Under the pieces are notes generated by a model. The model made no database searches, was not told where the DNA came from, and was given only the letters and a program-made list of their open reading frames with translations. The position numbers were made by a program, and so were the translations under genes. 45,960 bases of DNA from Flavobacteriaceae bacterium UBA4439 (GTDB lineage: Bacteria; Bacteroidota; Bacteroidia; Flavobacteriales; Flavobacteriaceae). The stretch covers positions 1 through 45,960 of the forward strand of contig DGPN01000030.1 of NCBI GenBank assembly GCA_002390455.1, in the 5' to 3' direction. Shown here one piece after another: positions 7,948 to 16,720 of this stretch; the stretch's first letter is position 1; every line of letters starts with the position of its first letter.

Positions 7948-9359
7948 TAGTTTTTGTATTTAATGAATTTTTTCAAATTGTGATAACAGATATTTTCAAC
8001 CATTTTCCCAAAAAAGGGAATGTCGTTGGGTAAAAGTCCACTCTCTATATCATTTCCAATCATATTGCACAGCAATCGTCTGAAGTACTCGTGTCTAGGA
8101 AAGGATAGAAAACTTCGGCTATCGGTCAACATTCCAATGAATTTAGACAACAGCCCCATATTCGATAGGGTTCTCATTTGTAATTCCATCCCGTCCTTCT
8201 GATCGAGAAACCACCAAGCTGTTCCCCATTGAATCTCCACTTTTTCATTATTGAAGTTACCTGGCATAGTGGCAAAGACCTCATTCATGGCGGGATTTAG
8301 ATTGTAGAGGATGGTATTGGTGAGTTTATCGTTATCATTTAATTTACCCAAGAGTTTAGAAAGGTTTTTGGCCTGCGCAAAATCTCCAATAGAATCGCAA
8401 CCCACATCTGCACCAAGATTTCTCTTTAATTTTTGGTTGTTGCCTCTTAATGCACCCAGGTGCAATTGTTGAGTCCAACCATGGTCGTGATACATCACAA
8501 ACAGTTCATACAATACGCAAGAATTAAAAAGGCTTGCTTCCTCAGTAGTGGGAAGGCCCCCAGATAGACGTTTCTTGAGAATCGAATTGGCCTCAGCATG
8601 GGTAAATTCACTCGCATGGGTAAATTCCAAGCCATGATCGGAAATCCTACAACCGTTTTGGTGGAAATATTCAATCCTAAATTTTAAGGCCGTCAGAAGC
8701 GAATCTAAATCTGATATATCTGTATCAGATGCCTGCTTGAGGGCATCGATATATTCTAAATATTGGCTGCCTTCAATCCCAAAAATATTATCTGGTCTAA
8801 AACCCGGTAAAACCTCTGGCCCCTTTTCATTACTCGCTGCTATTTTTTGATGGGCAGAAAGGCCGTCTATTGGATCATCAGTAGTACACAACATCTCAAC
8901 CTTCATGTCATTGAGCAAACCCTTGGGGGTTAAATCCAACAACTGTCGATTGGTTTCCTTAAAAATGGCAGTTGAAGTAGACGGCTGTAACAGGGTATTG
9001 ATTCCAAAATAACGCTTTAATTCCAAATGTGTCCAGTGAAAAAGGGGATTTCCCGCAGTAAAAGGAACGGTATAGGCCCATTGATCAAATTTTTCTTTGT
9101 TACTGGTCTCTTTTCCAGTGATGAGTTTTTCGGCTATGCCAAGAGTTCGCATGGCTCTCCATTTATAGTGATCTCCATCCAACCAAATTTCGTTAATCCC
9201 CTTAAAGGGTTGGTTGGCAGCAATCACCTCCGATGACAAGTGGTTGTGGTAATCAATAATCGGCATGGAAGCAGCGTGATCAAAAAACAATCTTTCTGCT
9301 GTTTTGTTTTGAAGTAAAAAGTCTTCTTTTATAAATGCTTCCGTGCTTTTGAATTCCAT
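7947..9359 (-). CDS. uxaC: Glucuronate/galacturonate isomerase
   Basis: Full-length UxaC (470 residues) of the amidohydrolase superfamily. It converts D-glucuronate to D-fructuronate (or D-galacturonate to D-tagaturonate) in the cytoplasm. The metal-binding N-terminal motif is IIDYHNHLSSE. Other landmarks are the WLDGDHYKWRAMRTLGI block near residues 80-96 and HDHGWTQQLHLGALRGNNQ in the second half. With UxuA and the SDR directly upstream it forms the saturated-glucuronate branch of the pathway. The gap to uxuA is 3 nt. Confidence 0.97.
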   Translation of the reverse strand: MEFKSTEAFIKEDFLLQNKTAERLFFDHAASMPIIDYHNHLSSEVIAANQPFKGINEIWLDGDHYKWRAMRTLGIAEKLITGKETSNKEKFDQWAYTVPFTAGNPLFHWTHLELKRYFGINTLLQPSTSTAIFKETNRQLLDLTPKGLLNDMKVEMLCTTDDPIDGLSAHQKIAASNEKGPEVLPGFRPDNIFGIEGSQYLEYIDALKQASDTDISDLDSLLTALKFRIEYFHQNGCRISDHGLEFTHASEFTHAEANSILKKRLSGGLPTTEEASLFNSCVLYELFVMYHDHGWTQQLHLGALRGNNQKLKRNLGADVGCDSIGDFAQAKNLSKLLGKLNDNDKLTNTILYNLNPAMNEVFATMPGNFNNEKVEIQWGTAWWFLDQKDGMELQMRTLSNMGLLSKFIGMLTDSRSFLSFPRHEYFRRLLCNMIGNDIESGLLPNDIPFFGKMVENICYHNLKKFIKYKN

Positions 9360-9362
9360 TTT

Positions 9363-10547
9363 TTAAATCATTTTGTTAATTCCCCATTCCAATCCCCTTA
9401 GTTCTGCTAATCCTCTGAGTCTTCCAATGGCGGAGTAGCCAGGATTAATTTTGGGTTTTACAAGGTCATCCAGCATTTGATGTCCATGATCGGGTCGCAT
9501 AGGAATGGAAGCATCTTCTCTCTTTTGGGCATGTCTTCGTCTTTGTTCCTTAATTACTCTGGTAATGATTTCAAACATATCCACGTCTCCAGTAAGATGA
9601 TCTGCTTCATAAAAATTTCCCTCGGCATCACGCTTGGTACTTCGGAGGTGTAAAAAATGAACACGATCTGCAAAAGCATCAAAAATAGCCGGAAGATCAT
9701 TGTCTGCCCTTACACCCAATGAACCTGTACAGAAGGTGATTCCGTTGGATAAAGGAGGAACTTGATCAAAAATGTATTGATAATCTTCCTGAGTACTCAC
9801 CACTCTGGGTAAACCCAAAAGCGTAAAAGGTGGATCATCGGGGTGAATGCACATTCTGATGCCCAATTCTTCGGCCAATGGAATGATTTCCTCTAAAAAC
9901 TGAACCAAATGAGAGCGCAATTGATCGGCATCTATACCTGTGTAGGTGTCCAACATGGCTTTAAATTCTTCCATAGAGTAGCCCTCTTCCGATCCAGGTA
10001 AACCTTTGAGCATATTGTCAGAGATTCTCTCGATGTCAGACTGCTCAAGGTTATTAAATTTATTATTGGCTTCTTCGATTTCTTTGGTAGTATAATCTTT
10101 TTCCGCTCCCTCTCTTTTGAGGATAAACAAATCAAAAACTCTTAATTCCGACGCATTGAATTCCAACGCAAGAGAACCGTCCTCAAGGGGCATGTCCAAC
10201 CTTGTTCGAGTCCAGTCAAGTATGGGCATAAAGTTGTAACAGATTACATAAACTCCACAAGCCGCCAAATTTTTCATACTGCGCTTATAGTTTTCGATGA
10301 TCTGTTCAAAATCTCCAGTTCTGGTTTTTATTTTTTCATGTACTGGCAGAGATTCCACAACATCCCAACTAAGTCCAGCATTTTCAATTTCATCTTTTCT
10401 TTTTTGAATTTCTTGCACTGACCAAATATCACCATTGGGGATGTGATGGAGGGCGTTTACAATTCCTGTTGCACCAGCCTGCCTAACATCTGAGAGGCTG
10501 ACAGGATCATTGGGCCCATACCAGCGCCATGTTTGTGTCATTTTCAT
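9363..10547 (-). CDS. uxuA: D-mannonate dehydratase
   Basis: UxuA of 394 residues, the normal family length. It dehydrates D-mannonate to KDG. The N-terminus TWRWYGPNDPVSLSDVRQAG and the internal CIHPDDPPFTLLGLPR and RPDHGHQMLDDL segments are family hallmarks; the Cys/His/Asp residues in these bind the catalytic metal. Translation could begin at the third codon (MTQTW) instead of the first. It joins UxaC and the SDR in one route, with its product feeding KdgK downstream in the same operon. Confidence 0.97.
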   Translation of the reverse strand: MKMTQTWRWYGPNDPVSLSDVRQAGATGIVNALHHIPNGDIWSVQEIQKRKDEIENAGLSWDVVESLPVHEKIKTRTGDFEQIIENYKRSMKNLAACGVYVICYNFMPILDWTRTRLDMPLEDGSLALEFNASELRVFDLFILKREGAEKDYTTKEIEEANNKFNNLEQSDIERISDNMLKGLPGSEEGYSMEEFKAMLDTYTGIDADQLRSHLVQFLEEIIPLAEELGIRMCIHPDDPPFTLLGLPRVVSTQEDYQYIFDQVPPLSNGITFCTGSLGVRADNDLPAIFDAFADRVHFLHLRSTKRDAEGNFYEADHLTGDVDMFEIITRVIKEQRRRHAQKREDASIPMRPDHGHQMLDDLVKPKINPGYSAIGRLRGLAELRGLEWGINKMI

Positions 10548-10556
10548 AATAATCGT

Positions 10557-11372
10557 TTAAACCCCACTGAAGGCACTAAAGCCACCATCAATGGGTAGTA
10601 CAATACCTGTTATAAATTGGGCGGCATCACTACACAAAAAGTGAATCGCACCGTTGAGTTCTTCCGCTTCCCCAAATCGTTTCATGGGAGTATTTCTTAT
10701 GATGGTATCCCCTCTTTCAGTGTAGGTTCCATCCTCATTAAGTAATAATTTTCTGTTTTGATTTCCTACAAAAAAACCAGGAGCAATGGCATTGACGCGA
10801 ACACCAGGGCCAAATTTTAAGGCCATTTCAACCGCCATCCAACGGGTAAAGTTTTCGATCCCTGCTTTGGAAGCGGAGTAACCCACCACACGGGTAATAA
10901 CCCTATCCACACTCATGGAAGAGTAATTGATGATAGCGCCGCTTTTCTGATCGGCCATAATCTTCCCAAAGATCAAAGAAGGGATTACAGAACCGTTGAG
11001 GTTCAATTCGGTAACCTTTTTAAAATCGTCCATTGACAAGTCAAAAATGGTTTGGTCAACGGCTATGGTTGCTCCAGGCATATTGCCTCCCGCCGCGTTG
11101 AGCAGTATATCCACCCTACCCCACTCTTTTAAAATTTCTTTACTGATGGATTTTATAGATTCTTGGGACAGCACATTGGCCGCAAAACCGATAGCGATTC
11201 CTCCCTCTTTCTCAATGGTATCAACAGTTCTTTGGGCGGCTTCTAGGGTAAGATCCAAAATGGCAATCTTTACGCCCGATTGGGACAAACTCTGTGCAAT
11301 ACATCCTCCCAATGCGCCTCCCCCTCCAGTAATGACGGCTACTTTATTTTTTAAATCAAAATTTGGTTTCAT
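10557..11372 (-). CDS. SDR oxidoreductase, probable D-mannonate/fructuronate oxidoreductase
   Basis: Classical SDR of 271 residues: nucleotide motif TGGGGALGG (15-23), NAAG at 92-95, catalytic Ser, Tyr165 and Lys169 (GYSASKAG), and a long substrate loop FFVGNQNRKLLLNEDGTYTE. The canonical long-chain UxuB is absent from the window, and Bacteroidota commonly use an SDR of this type beside UxuA to reduce D-fructuronate to D-mannonate. That assignment is by position and family resemblance. The alternative is another sugar-acid dehydrogenase. It lies 9 nt before uxuA. Confidence 0.8.
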   Translation of the reverse strand: MKPNFDLKNKVAVITGGGGALGGCIAQSLSQSGVKIAILDLTLEAAQRTVDTIEKEGGIAIGFAANVLSQESIKSISKEILKEWGRVDILLNAAGGNMPGATIAVDQTIFDLSMDDFKKVTELNLNGSVIPSLIFGKIMADQKSGAIINYSSMSVDRVITRVVGYSASKAGIENFTRWMAVEMALKFGPGVRVNAIAPGFFVGNQNRKLLLNEDGTYTERGDTIIRNTPMKRFGEAEELNGAIHFLCSDAAQFITGIVLPIDGGFSAFSGV

Positions 11373-11381
11373 TTATTGTTT

Positions 11382-12569
11382 TTAGAGTATATAATTGATA
11401 TCGTCCCACTGTACCATTTTCTCGGTGTCCATAGCTTTAATCCCCATTTCAACAGCATAAGCTGCTTTGGCTCCAGTGGTTACATTTGAAAGTGGTGTTT
11501 TGTTGTTGATTATGGCATCTCCAAAATCCATTAGGGCTTGTTTGGTAGGGTCAATGTGTTTGATGTCCAATGGGGTTCCCTTCCCTTGTGCCCAATTGGT
11601 CGTTGCTCCCGATACACCATCTACTTCTCCATACTCCGCTTTATAGCTACCTTCGGGATAAAACCAAGCAGACTGATTGAAAATGGTAAGGGTTCCCTTG
11701 TCACCCATGACCATAATCTTATAATCGTCTTTGGCATTGGAGGTCAGACAAGTATAGGTCGCCTTTACTCCTTCGGGAAATTCATAGATTACTTTGGTAT
11801 TGTCATAAGTTTCTCTTCCGTCTTTCCAATAGTCAATACCACCCATACCCATTGCTTTTTGGGGAGTAGATTGGAGAATCCAGTTGGCAAAATCAATTTG
11901 ATGAGAACTCAATTCGGCCAAAAGTCCGTAGGAATACTCTCTGTACATTCTCCAATTGATTTGTCGCTCTAATGATGGTTCAGGAACAGATCTTCTCCAA
12001 TTTCCATTTCGATTCCACTGGGCCTCGATGGAGGCGATTTTTCCTACTTTACCCTCTGCGATCATATCAACCAATTGAGTATATAGTCTAGAACTGTGAT
12101 ACTGATGACCGGTTTGAAAAATTTTATTGGAGGTTTTGCACTTATTAACAATACGGGCTGTAGCTGCAGCTCCTTTGGCCAAGGTTTTTTCACAATAAAC
12201 ATGTTTGTCTGCATCTAATGCATCGACAGCGATTTTATCATGGGTGTTGAGCGGGGTACTGATGATTACTCCATCGATATTTTTATCGTCTAATAATTTT
12301 CTGTAATCCTTGTATGCTCTGGCGTTTTTATTGTTTTTGATCAGATCAAATCCCTCCTCCAATCTAAAGGGTAGGGTATCACAAGCAGCAATTACATTGA
12401 AGCTTGACAGACTGTTGAGCAACTTAATAATTCCTTGTCCTCTTCCCCCAGTTCCAATCACCCCTACATTAATGTTACTATTAAGATTGACATTAGCCAT
12501 TAAATTTGGAGATAAAACAGTACCTAAAAGTACTCCTCCTGAATTGCGAATAAAGTCTTTTCGTTTCAT
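11382..12569 (-). CDS. Gfo/Idh/MocA-family oxidoreductase with export-type N-terminus
   Basis: Residues 1-26 (MKRKDFIRNSGGVLLGTVLS and on) look like a Tat-style or signal-type leader, though it has KRK rather than a strict twin-arginine pair. The Rossmann motif GVIGTGGRGQG starts near residue 36, and YCEKTLAKG replaces the usual EKP motif with EKT. The C-terminal sheet domain follows to residue 395. Members of this group are often periplasmic or membrane-associated in Bacteroidota and are annotated only as oxidoreductases. The substrate is unknown. It sits between the MFS permease and the SDR. The tight NAD(P)-binding fold makes export through Tat plausible, but that is inference. Confidence 0.85.
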   Translation of the reverse strand: MKRKDFIRNSGGVLLGTVLSPNLMANVNLNSNINVGVIGTGGRGQGIIKLLNSLSSFNVIAACDTLPFRLEEGFDLIKNNKNARAYKDYRKLLDDKNIDGVIISTPLNTHDKIAVDALDADKHVYCEKTLAKGAAATARIVNKCKTSNKIFQTGHQYHSSRLYTQLVDMIAEGKVGKIASIEAQWNRNGNWRRSVPEPSLERQINWRMYREYSYGLLAELSSHQIDFANWILQSTPQKAMGMGGIDYWKDGRETYDNTKVIYEFPEGVKATYTCLTSNAKDDYKIMVMGDKGTLTIFNQSAWFYPEGSYKAEYGEVDGVSGATTNWAQGKGTPLDIKHIDPTKQALMDFGDAIINNKTPLSNVTTGAKAAYAVEMGIKAMDTEKMVQWDDINYIL

Positions 12570-12576
12570 TATCAGA

Positions 12577-13905
12577 TTAATCTTTATTAATGATTGAATT
12601 TATTTCCTCAAGGGATTTACCCTTTGTTTCTGGCATAGTAAAAATAGAAAAGATGAGTTGAAGAACCATCATTAGCGCAAAAAAAGAGAATATTGGCCAA
12701 GGATTTACCTTAAAAATTTCAATAACGGAAGGTCCTATCAAAGTGATCAAAGCAGCAAACACCCAGTGAACTCCTGCACCAAAAGATTGTCCTTTCGCTC
12801 TGATACGATTGGGAAAAATTTCAGAGATAAAAACCCAAATTACGGTTCCCTGTCCAACAGCATGAGAAGCGATAAAAGCAAAAATAAATAAGGCAATCCA
12901 CTGTGGATCAGTTTGGAAGTAAAAAGCCATAGAGACCCCTGTCAAACTAACAATATACCCCAGTGATCCCAAGATCAAAAGCTGTCTCCTTCCCAATTTA
13001 TCGATAAGCATCAAGCCCAAAAAGGTAAAGACGATATTGGTCAGTCCAATCAATACTGAATTGAAAAGGGAGGCACTTGTTGCAAAACCTGCCATTTCAA
13101 GAATTTCTGGAGCATAATAAAGTATAAAGTTGATTCCCGACAATTGATTGAAAAAGGAAATCAGAAAGGCCAAAAGGAGCGTTTTCCTATTGGTATAATT
13201 TATCAATTTTTCTTGTTTATCGGAAGCACTGTCAGCAGTTTTGATTTGTTTTAAAACGCTATCAGCCTGTTCGTCATTGTATATTTCTTTGAGGGTTTTC
13301 AAGGCAGCACTGTCATCTTTTTGAAAAATGATTTGCCATCTTGGAGTGTAGGGGATATTAAGGGTAAGCAGTAAATACAGTAGGGCTGGAATCGCCTCCA
13401 CACCTAGCATCCATCTCCAATCGTAACTTCCTTGAAAACCAGTAAGCAAATAATTTGAAAAAAAAGCGATAAGGATTCCAAAAACCAAGCTGAATTGATA
13501 CAAAACCCCTAGTCTACCCCTGTTTTCGGAAGTTGAAATTTCAGAAATATATATCGGTGCAGCAATGGAAGAAACGCCAACTGCTATTCCCCCAACAAAT
13601 CTAAAAAAAGAGAAAGTATAGGGGTCCATGGCCAAAGCTGATCCCAAAGCAGAAATGAAAAAGAAAAATCCTATCCAAGTAAGGGTTTTTTTACGGCCAA
13701 ATTTATTGGTGGGATAAGACCCAAACAATGCCCCGAGAACCGTCCCCCAAAGTGCCATAGACATGATAAAAAAACCATGAAAAAAAGGACTTGTTGACCA
13801 CAATTCCTTTATTGGGAGATTGGCTCCAGAAATTACAACCGTATCAAATCCAAATAGAAAACCTGATAAGGCAGCGACAAGAATCCATCTAAATGATTTT
13901 GGCAT
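12577..13905 (-). CDS. Sugar-porter family MFS transporter
   Basis: The frame opens at 13944 with TTG, but that codon lies in the -7 box and the following codons in the operator, so the ATG at 13905 (MPKSFRWILV) is the real start; the protein is 442 residues. Sugar-porter signatures are present: GFLFGFDTVVISG in helix 1, NKFGRKKTL, the RFVGGIAVGVSS to IYISEIS segment, and PETKGKSLEEI at the C-terminus. It is a proton-coupled or facilitative monosaccharide importer in the inner membrane. As first gene of the uronate operon it probably imports a sugar released from the same glycan; the ligand is not visible from sequence. It ends 7 nt before the Gfo/Idh/MocA gene. Confidence 0.93.
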   Translation of the reverse strand: MPKSFRWILVAALSGFLFGFDTVVISGANLPIKELWSTSPFFHGFFIMSMALWGTVLGALFGSYPTNKFGRKKTLTWIGFFFFISALGSALAMDPYTFSFFRFVGGIAVGVSSIAAPIYISEISTSENRGRLGVLYQFSLVFGILIAFFSNYLLTGFQGSYDWRWMLGVEAIPALLYLLLTLNIPYTPRWQIIFQKDDSAALKTLKEIYNDEQADSVLKQIKTADSASDKQEKLINYTNRKTLLLAFLISFFNQLSGINFILYYAPEILEMAGFATSASLFNSVLIGLTNIVFTFLGLMLIDKLGRRQLLILGSLGYIVSLTGVSMAFYFQTDPQWIALFIFAFIASHAVGQGTVIWVFISEIFPNRIRAKGQSFGAGVHWVFAALITLIGPSVIEIFKVNPWPIFSFFALMMVLQLIFSIFTMPETKGKSLEEINSIINKD

Positions 13906-13919
13906 ACTGAAAAAAATTC

Positions 13920-13949
13920 GTGTGCGTACACTACAGTTAAGCAAATATA
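13920..13949 (-). promoter_or_regulatory. Promoter -7 box and candidate LacI operator of unit D
   Basis: On the minus strand TATATTTG (13949-13942) matches the Bacteroidota -7 consensus TAnnTTTG. Ten bases further is GTGTACGCACAC (13931-13920), a palindrome of the form GTGTnCGnACAC that also occurs at the heads of units A and B. It would overlie the transcription start region, 14 nt before the ATG at 13905. A regulator bound here would block initiation or early elongation. I see no convincing -33 box. Confidence 0.7.
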
Positions 13950-14040
13950 GAGAAACCGATTGATAATTTCATCCCCCCTGCTTTATATAATTTTAAAATA
14001 TTTTTGGAAAAAAATAATTTAAAATATTACCAGAAGGTAT

Positions 14041-14048
14041 TATATTTG
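14041..14048 (+). promoter_or_regulatory. Candidate -7 box of the LacI-family gene
   Basis: TATATTTG on the plus strand, a perfect TAnnTTTG match, ends only 15 nt before the TTG start codon at 14064, so the transcript would have a very short leader. The same region holds two copies of TTTAAAATATT (13992-14002 and 14018-14028), which could be part of the control region. No copy of the GTGTnCGnACAC palindrome lies on this side. Confidence 0.5.
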
Positions 14049-14063
14049 ATAAAACCATAATAT

Positions 14064-15140
14064 TTGATTACAATAAAAGATATTGCAAAAGAAGCTAATG
14101 TTTCAACAGGAACTGTGGACAGGGTTTTGCATAATCGAGGTGGCGTATCTACCAATACGGAAACCAAAATCAGAAAGATATTAAAACAGAAAAAGTTTAA
14201 AATAAATCTGATTGCCAGTTCACTGGCCATGAAAAAACACCAGAATTTGGCGACTTTGATTCCCAAGCATGACACACAAAATCTTTTTTGGAAGTCACCC
14301 TACTCCGGCATTCAAAAAGCCAATCAAGAAGTCGGTGCATATGGGATTGAAAATCACATTTTTCTCTTTGACCAATTTGACCCCCAGAGCTACCTAAAAG
14401 CATTCCGAAAACTCATCAAAATAAAGCCCGATGCAGTGGTTATGGTTCCGATGTTTGTTAAGGAATCCAACATAATCATTGAAGAGTTGAATGATAAAAA
14501 AATTCCTTATCTGTTTCTCAACGCAAATCTCAAGGGTTATGAAAACCTCTCTTATATCGGCCAAAAATCCTTTGAGGCTGGTGTATTGTCTGGAAAACTT
14601 TCGCATTTATTATGCTCAGAGGAAAAAGATGAGTTTTTGATCATTTTGACCCGAAAAAATATTCATGATTACGAGGCCAACAGTGAGAGGATCAAAGGCT
14701 TTATAAATTATTTCAATGAAAATTCACCACAAACTGTAATCCATCAGTTAAAATTTGACCAATCAGATAGTAATCATAAGGTGAGGAAGGAAATCAATGA
14801 TTTTTTAACCCAAAACCCCGGTGTAAGGGCAGTTATGGTTCCCTCCAGTAGGGTTTCCAACATCTGTAAATTGATTGACAGTGATTTGCTGTCAGGACTA
14901 AAACTCATTGGATTTGATACCACCCCTCAAAATGTGGAAGCATTAAATAAAGGGGTCGTAGCATTTTTGATTTCTCAAAAATCCTTTAACCAAGGCTACA
15001 AAGCCATTAAAACCATAGCCAACTACTTGGTTCACAAAGAAACGCCTTCGGACGAAATTCCCATGCCTTTGGAGATCATTACCAAAGAAAACTACAAGTA
15101 CAGCCATTCAGAAGAGCGAAATTACTACAACGATAATTAG
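14064..15140 (+). CDS. LacI-family transcriptional regulator
   Basis: A 358-residue regulator, the only plus-strand gene. Residues 2-28 are a LacI helix-turn-helix (ITIKDIAKEANVSTGTVDRV) with hinge sequence after it; residues about 60-340 are a periplasmic-binding-protein-like sensor domain (for example YSGIQKANQEVGAYG and LKLIGFDTTPQNVEALNKG). The start is TTG: an in-frame TAA lies at 14058-14060 and no ATG or GTG gives a complete HTH. It diverges from unit D and converges with the PhoD-like gene, sharing 4 bases of stop. It is the natural candidate to bind the three GTGTnCGnACAC palindromes, with a uronate or oligosaccharide as effector (inference). Confidence 0.93.
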   Translation: MITIKDIAKEANVSTGTVDRVLHNRGGVSTNTETKIRKILKQKKFKINLIASSLAMKKHQNLATLIPKHDTQNLFWKSPYSGIQKANQEVGAYGIENHIFLFDQFDPQSYLKAFRKLIKIKPDAVVMVPMFVKESNIIIEELNDKKIPYLFLNANLKGYENLSYIGQKSFEAGVLSGKLSHLLCSEEKDEFLIILTRKNIHDYEANSERIKGFINYFNENSPQTVIHQLKFDQSDSNHKVRKEINDFLTQNPGVRAVMVPSSRVSNICKLIDSDLLSGLKLIGFDTTPQNVEALNKGVVAFLISQKSFNQGYKAIKTIANYLVHKETPSDEIPMPLEIITKENYKYSHSEERNYYNDN

Positions 15141-16612
15141 AAGTTGACCTCATTGACCGGATTGCCCTCCACATCGTGGTGCGTAAATCTAATACTTGGT
15201 GACTTTCCACTGCTTACAGAAACAGACAGAAAACCACCCTTAACTCTTAAAAATTGATGCTCGGGTCTAAAATCCTCCTGTTTCCATCCGCCTGCATGAA
15301 CATCGGCACCCGCTCCACATCCAAACTCCCAAAGGTTGGTATCCTTGATGTTAGTGACATACTGCCAGTGGCGATCTCCATTGACAATAAATAAGTTTTT
15401 TTGTTTTTTTATAAAATTGAGAATCTCTGCTTGTTCATGAGCATAACCAGTATTGCTGAGGTTATCGTTTTTGTTTTTTCTATCCGGACCCAATATAGGA
15501 GAGGAAGTAATCAAGACTTTAAAGCTTGCATCAGAATCGTTAACGGTGTCAAAGAACCATTGTTTTTGGGCTGCACCCCAAATGGTTTTGTCCGGTCCAT
15601 CTTTCAAATAATTTTGATTCCTATAGTTTCGACCCTCAACGATCCATATCTGTAAATCTTTTCCCCAACGAATCGTTTTGTATCTTTTGGAGTAGCTGGG
15701 AAACTGTTCTTCATCAAATATCTCCAATCCCCGCTCAAAGGAAACCGTTCCAAAATCCTTACCAGGATAACTGTCGTCGAAACCCACATCGTGGTCATCT
15801 TTCATAAAATAGGAAGTATGATCATTGTAGAAAGAACGCTGAAAAGGAAGGGCAAACAGACGATTCCATTTAAAACGCATCAACTCCTCTGTCATCGCAT
15901 AGGGAAGGGGTTTGTCCATATATTCTATGTCCCCAGTATGCACATAAAAATCGGGATGTAATTGGGACATACTGGGGTAAATTTTATGGCCATTTTCCAG
16001 ATCATCACGTCGGTTATAGTCGTGACAAGAAACGACACAAAATTTGATGTCCTTAGCGGTGTTTTGATCTACGGGTAAAAGAAATTGACCGAAAATACTG
16101 TCGGAAACCTCCTGTCCTTTTTGGGGTCGGGCATAGATTTTGACACGGTAATTCTTTCCTGCTTGCAACTGCTCTAACTTCCATTGATGGGTAAAGTCTT
16201 TATCGGGATTTACGGCTGTCCAATCCGTTACAACAGTCTCCTCGGGATGCCCTTTGACAAAGTAATGTAGCTGCACTTCTCCCGGAGCTCCAGGACAATA
16301 GCCTTCCATATCTTTAAGTGATAAACCTTGAGGAATCTGAGTATTATAGATGCCCTCAATATCACGGTTCTGAGACAAGGATTTCATTTTATCCCTAGAT
16401 ATTTCCACAAAAGGATGACCCTTAAAATGAGCCAACTTGTTTTGGGTCAATCGCGTCCACAGAACAATAGAATTTTGATCGGCCCAACCATTTTTAATCC
16501 CATTGGCAAAAAAGGGACCCTTTTCAGGCTCTGGAGCCTGACAGCTTAGTAAAAACAATCCTATTCCTCCAAAAAATAACTTTTTGAACTTGTAAAAACC
16601 CCCTATTTTCAT
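15137..16612 (-). CDS. PhoD-like metallophosphoesterase lipoprotein, copy 1
   Basis: The open frame reaches 16627 with TTG, but the ATG at 16612 gives a lipoprotein leader ending LFLLSC (Cys24) and a 491-residue protein. The N-terminal beta domain typical of PhoD begins at GPFFANGI and includes SIVLWTRLTQ. The catalytic domain shows VVSCHDYNRR (metal Cys near 196), VHTGDIEYMD, MKDDHDVGFDDSY and VNGDRHWQYV, which match the PhoD metal-binding blocks. PhoD enzymes are phosphodiesterases or phosphatases; here the location in a sulfatase-rich PUL suggests a glycan-ester substrate, which is inference. It resembles the protein at 26477-27967 throughout. It is the last gene of unit C. Confidence 0.85.
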   Translation of the reverse strand: MKIGGFYKFKKLFFGGIGLFLLSCQAPEPEKGPFFANGIKNGWADQNSIVLWTRLTQNKLAHFKGHPFVEISRDKMKSLSQNRDIEGIYNTQIPQGLSLKDMEGYCPGAPGEVQLHYFVKGHPEETVVTDWTAVNPDKDFTHQWKLEQLQAGKNYRVKIYARPQKGQEVSDSIFGQFLLPVDQNTAKDIKFCVVSCHDYNRRDDLENGHKIYPSMSQLHPDFYVHTGDIEYMDKPLPYAMTEELMRFKWNRLFALPFQRSFYNDHTSYFMKDDHDVGFDDSYPGKDFGTVSFERGLEIFDEEQFPSYSKRYKTIRWGKDLQIWIVEGRNYRNQNYLKDGPDKTIWGAAQKQWFFDTVNDSDASFKVLITSSPILGPDRKNKNDNLSNTGYAHEQAEILNFIKKQKNLFIVNGDRHWQYVTNIKDTNLWEFGCGAGADVHAGGWKQEDFRPEHQFLRVKGGFLSVSVSSGKSPSIRFTHHDVEGNPVNEVNF

Positions 16613-16643
16613 AATTAGCAAAACCAAATGGTTAAAAAATTAG

Positions 16644-16678
16644 TGACAAAATTATTGTGTGATTCGCACAATTTGTCA
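16644..16678. repeat. Long inverted repeat between GH105 and PhoD-like genes
   Basis: The arms TGACAAA and ATTGTG on one side pair with CACAAT and TTGTCA on the other (inner arms 16654-16659 and 16667-16672 around 7 nt; outer arms 16644-16650 and 16673-16678). On the minus strand it is followed by TAATTTTTT, so it could be an attenuator or weak terminator behind GH105. The minus strand also reads TAATTTTG (16654-16647), a match to the -7 consensus, so an internal promoter for the PhoD-like gene is the alternative. Confidence 0.45.
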
Positions 16679-16720
16679 AACTTAATAAAAAAAACCATCT
16701 CAATAATTTTAAACTTAAGC

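Noticed and set aside
666..13905. Alginate as the target of the KDG operon
   Set aside because: Kdu and Kdg genes occur in alginate loci, but the sulfatases, GH105 and glucuronate branch here do not fit unsulfated alginate, and no PL6, PL7 or PL17-like pattern was seen.
13906..13944. Longer N-terminus for the MFS transporter starting at 13944
   Set aside because: The first codon is TTG inside the TATATTTG box and the extension covers the operator; MPKSF at 13905 fits the family start.
16654..16672. Fourth LacI operator
   Set aside because: ATTGTG-N7-CACAAT is palindromic but lacks the GTGTnCGnACAC core and spacing, so I keep it as a separate inverted repeat.
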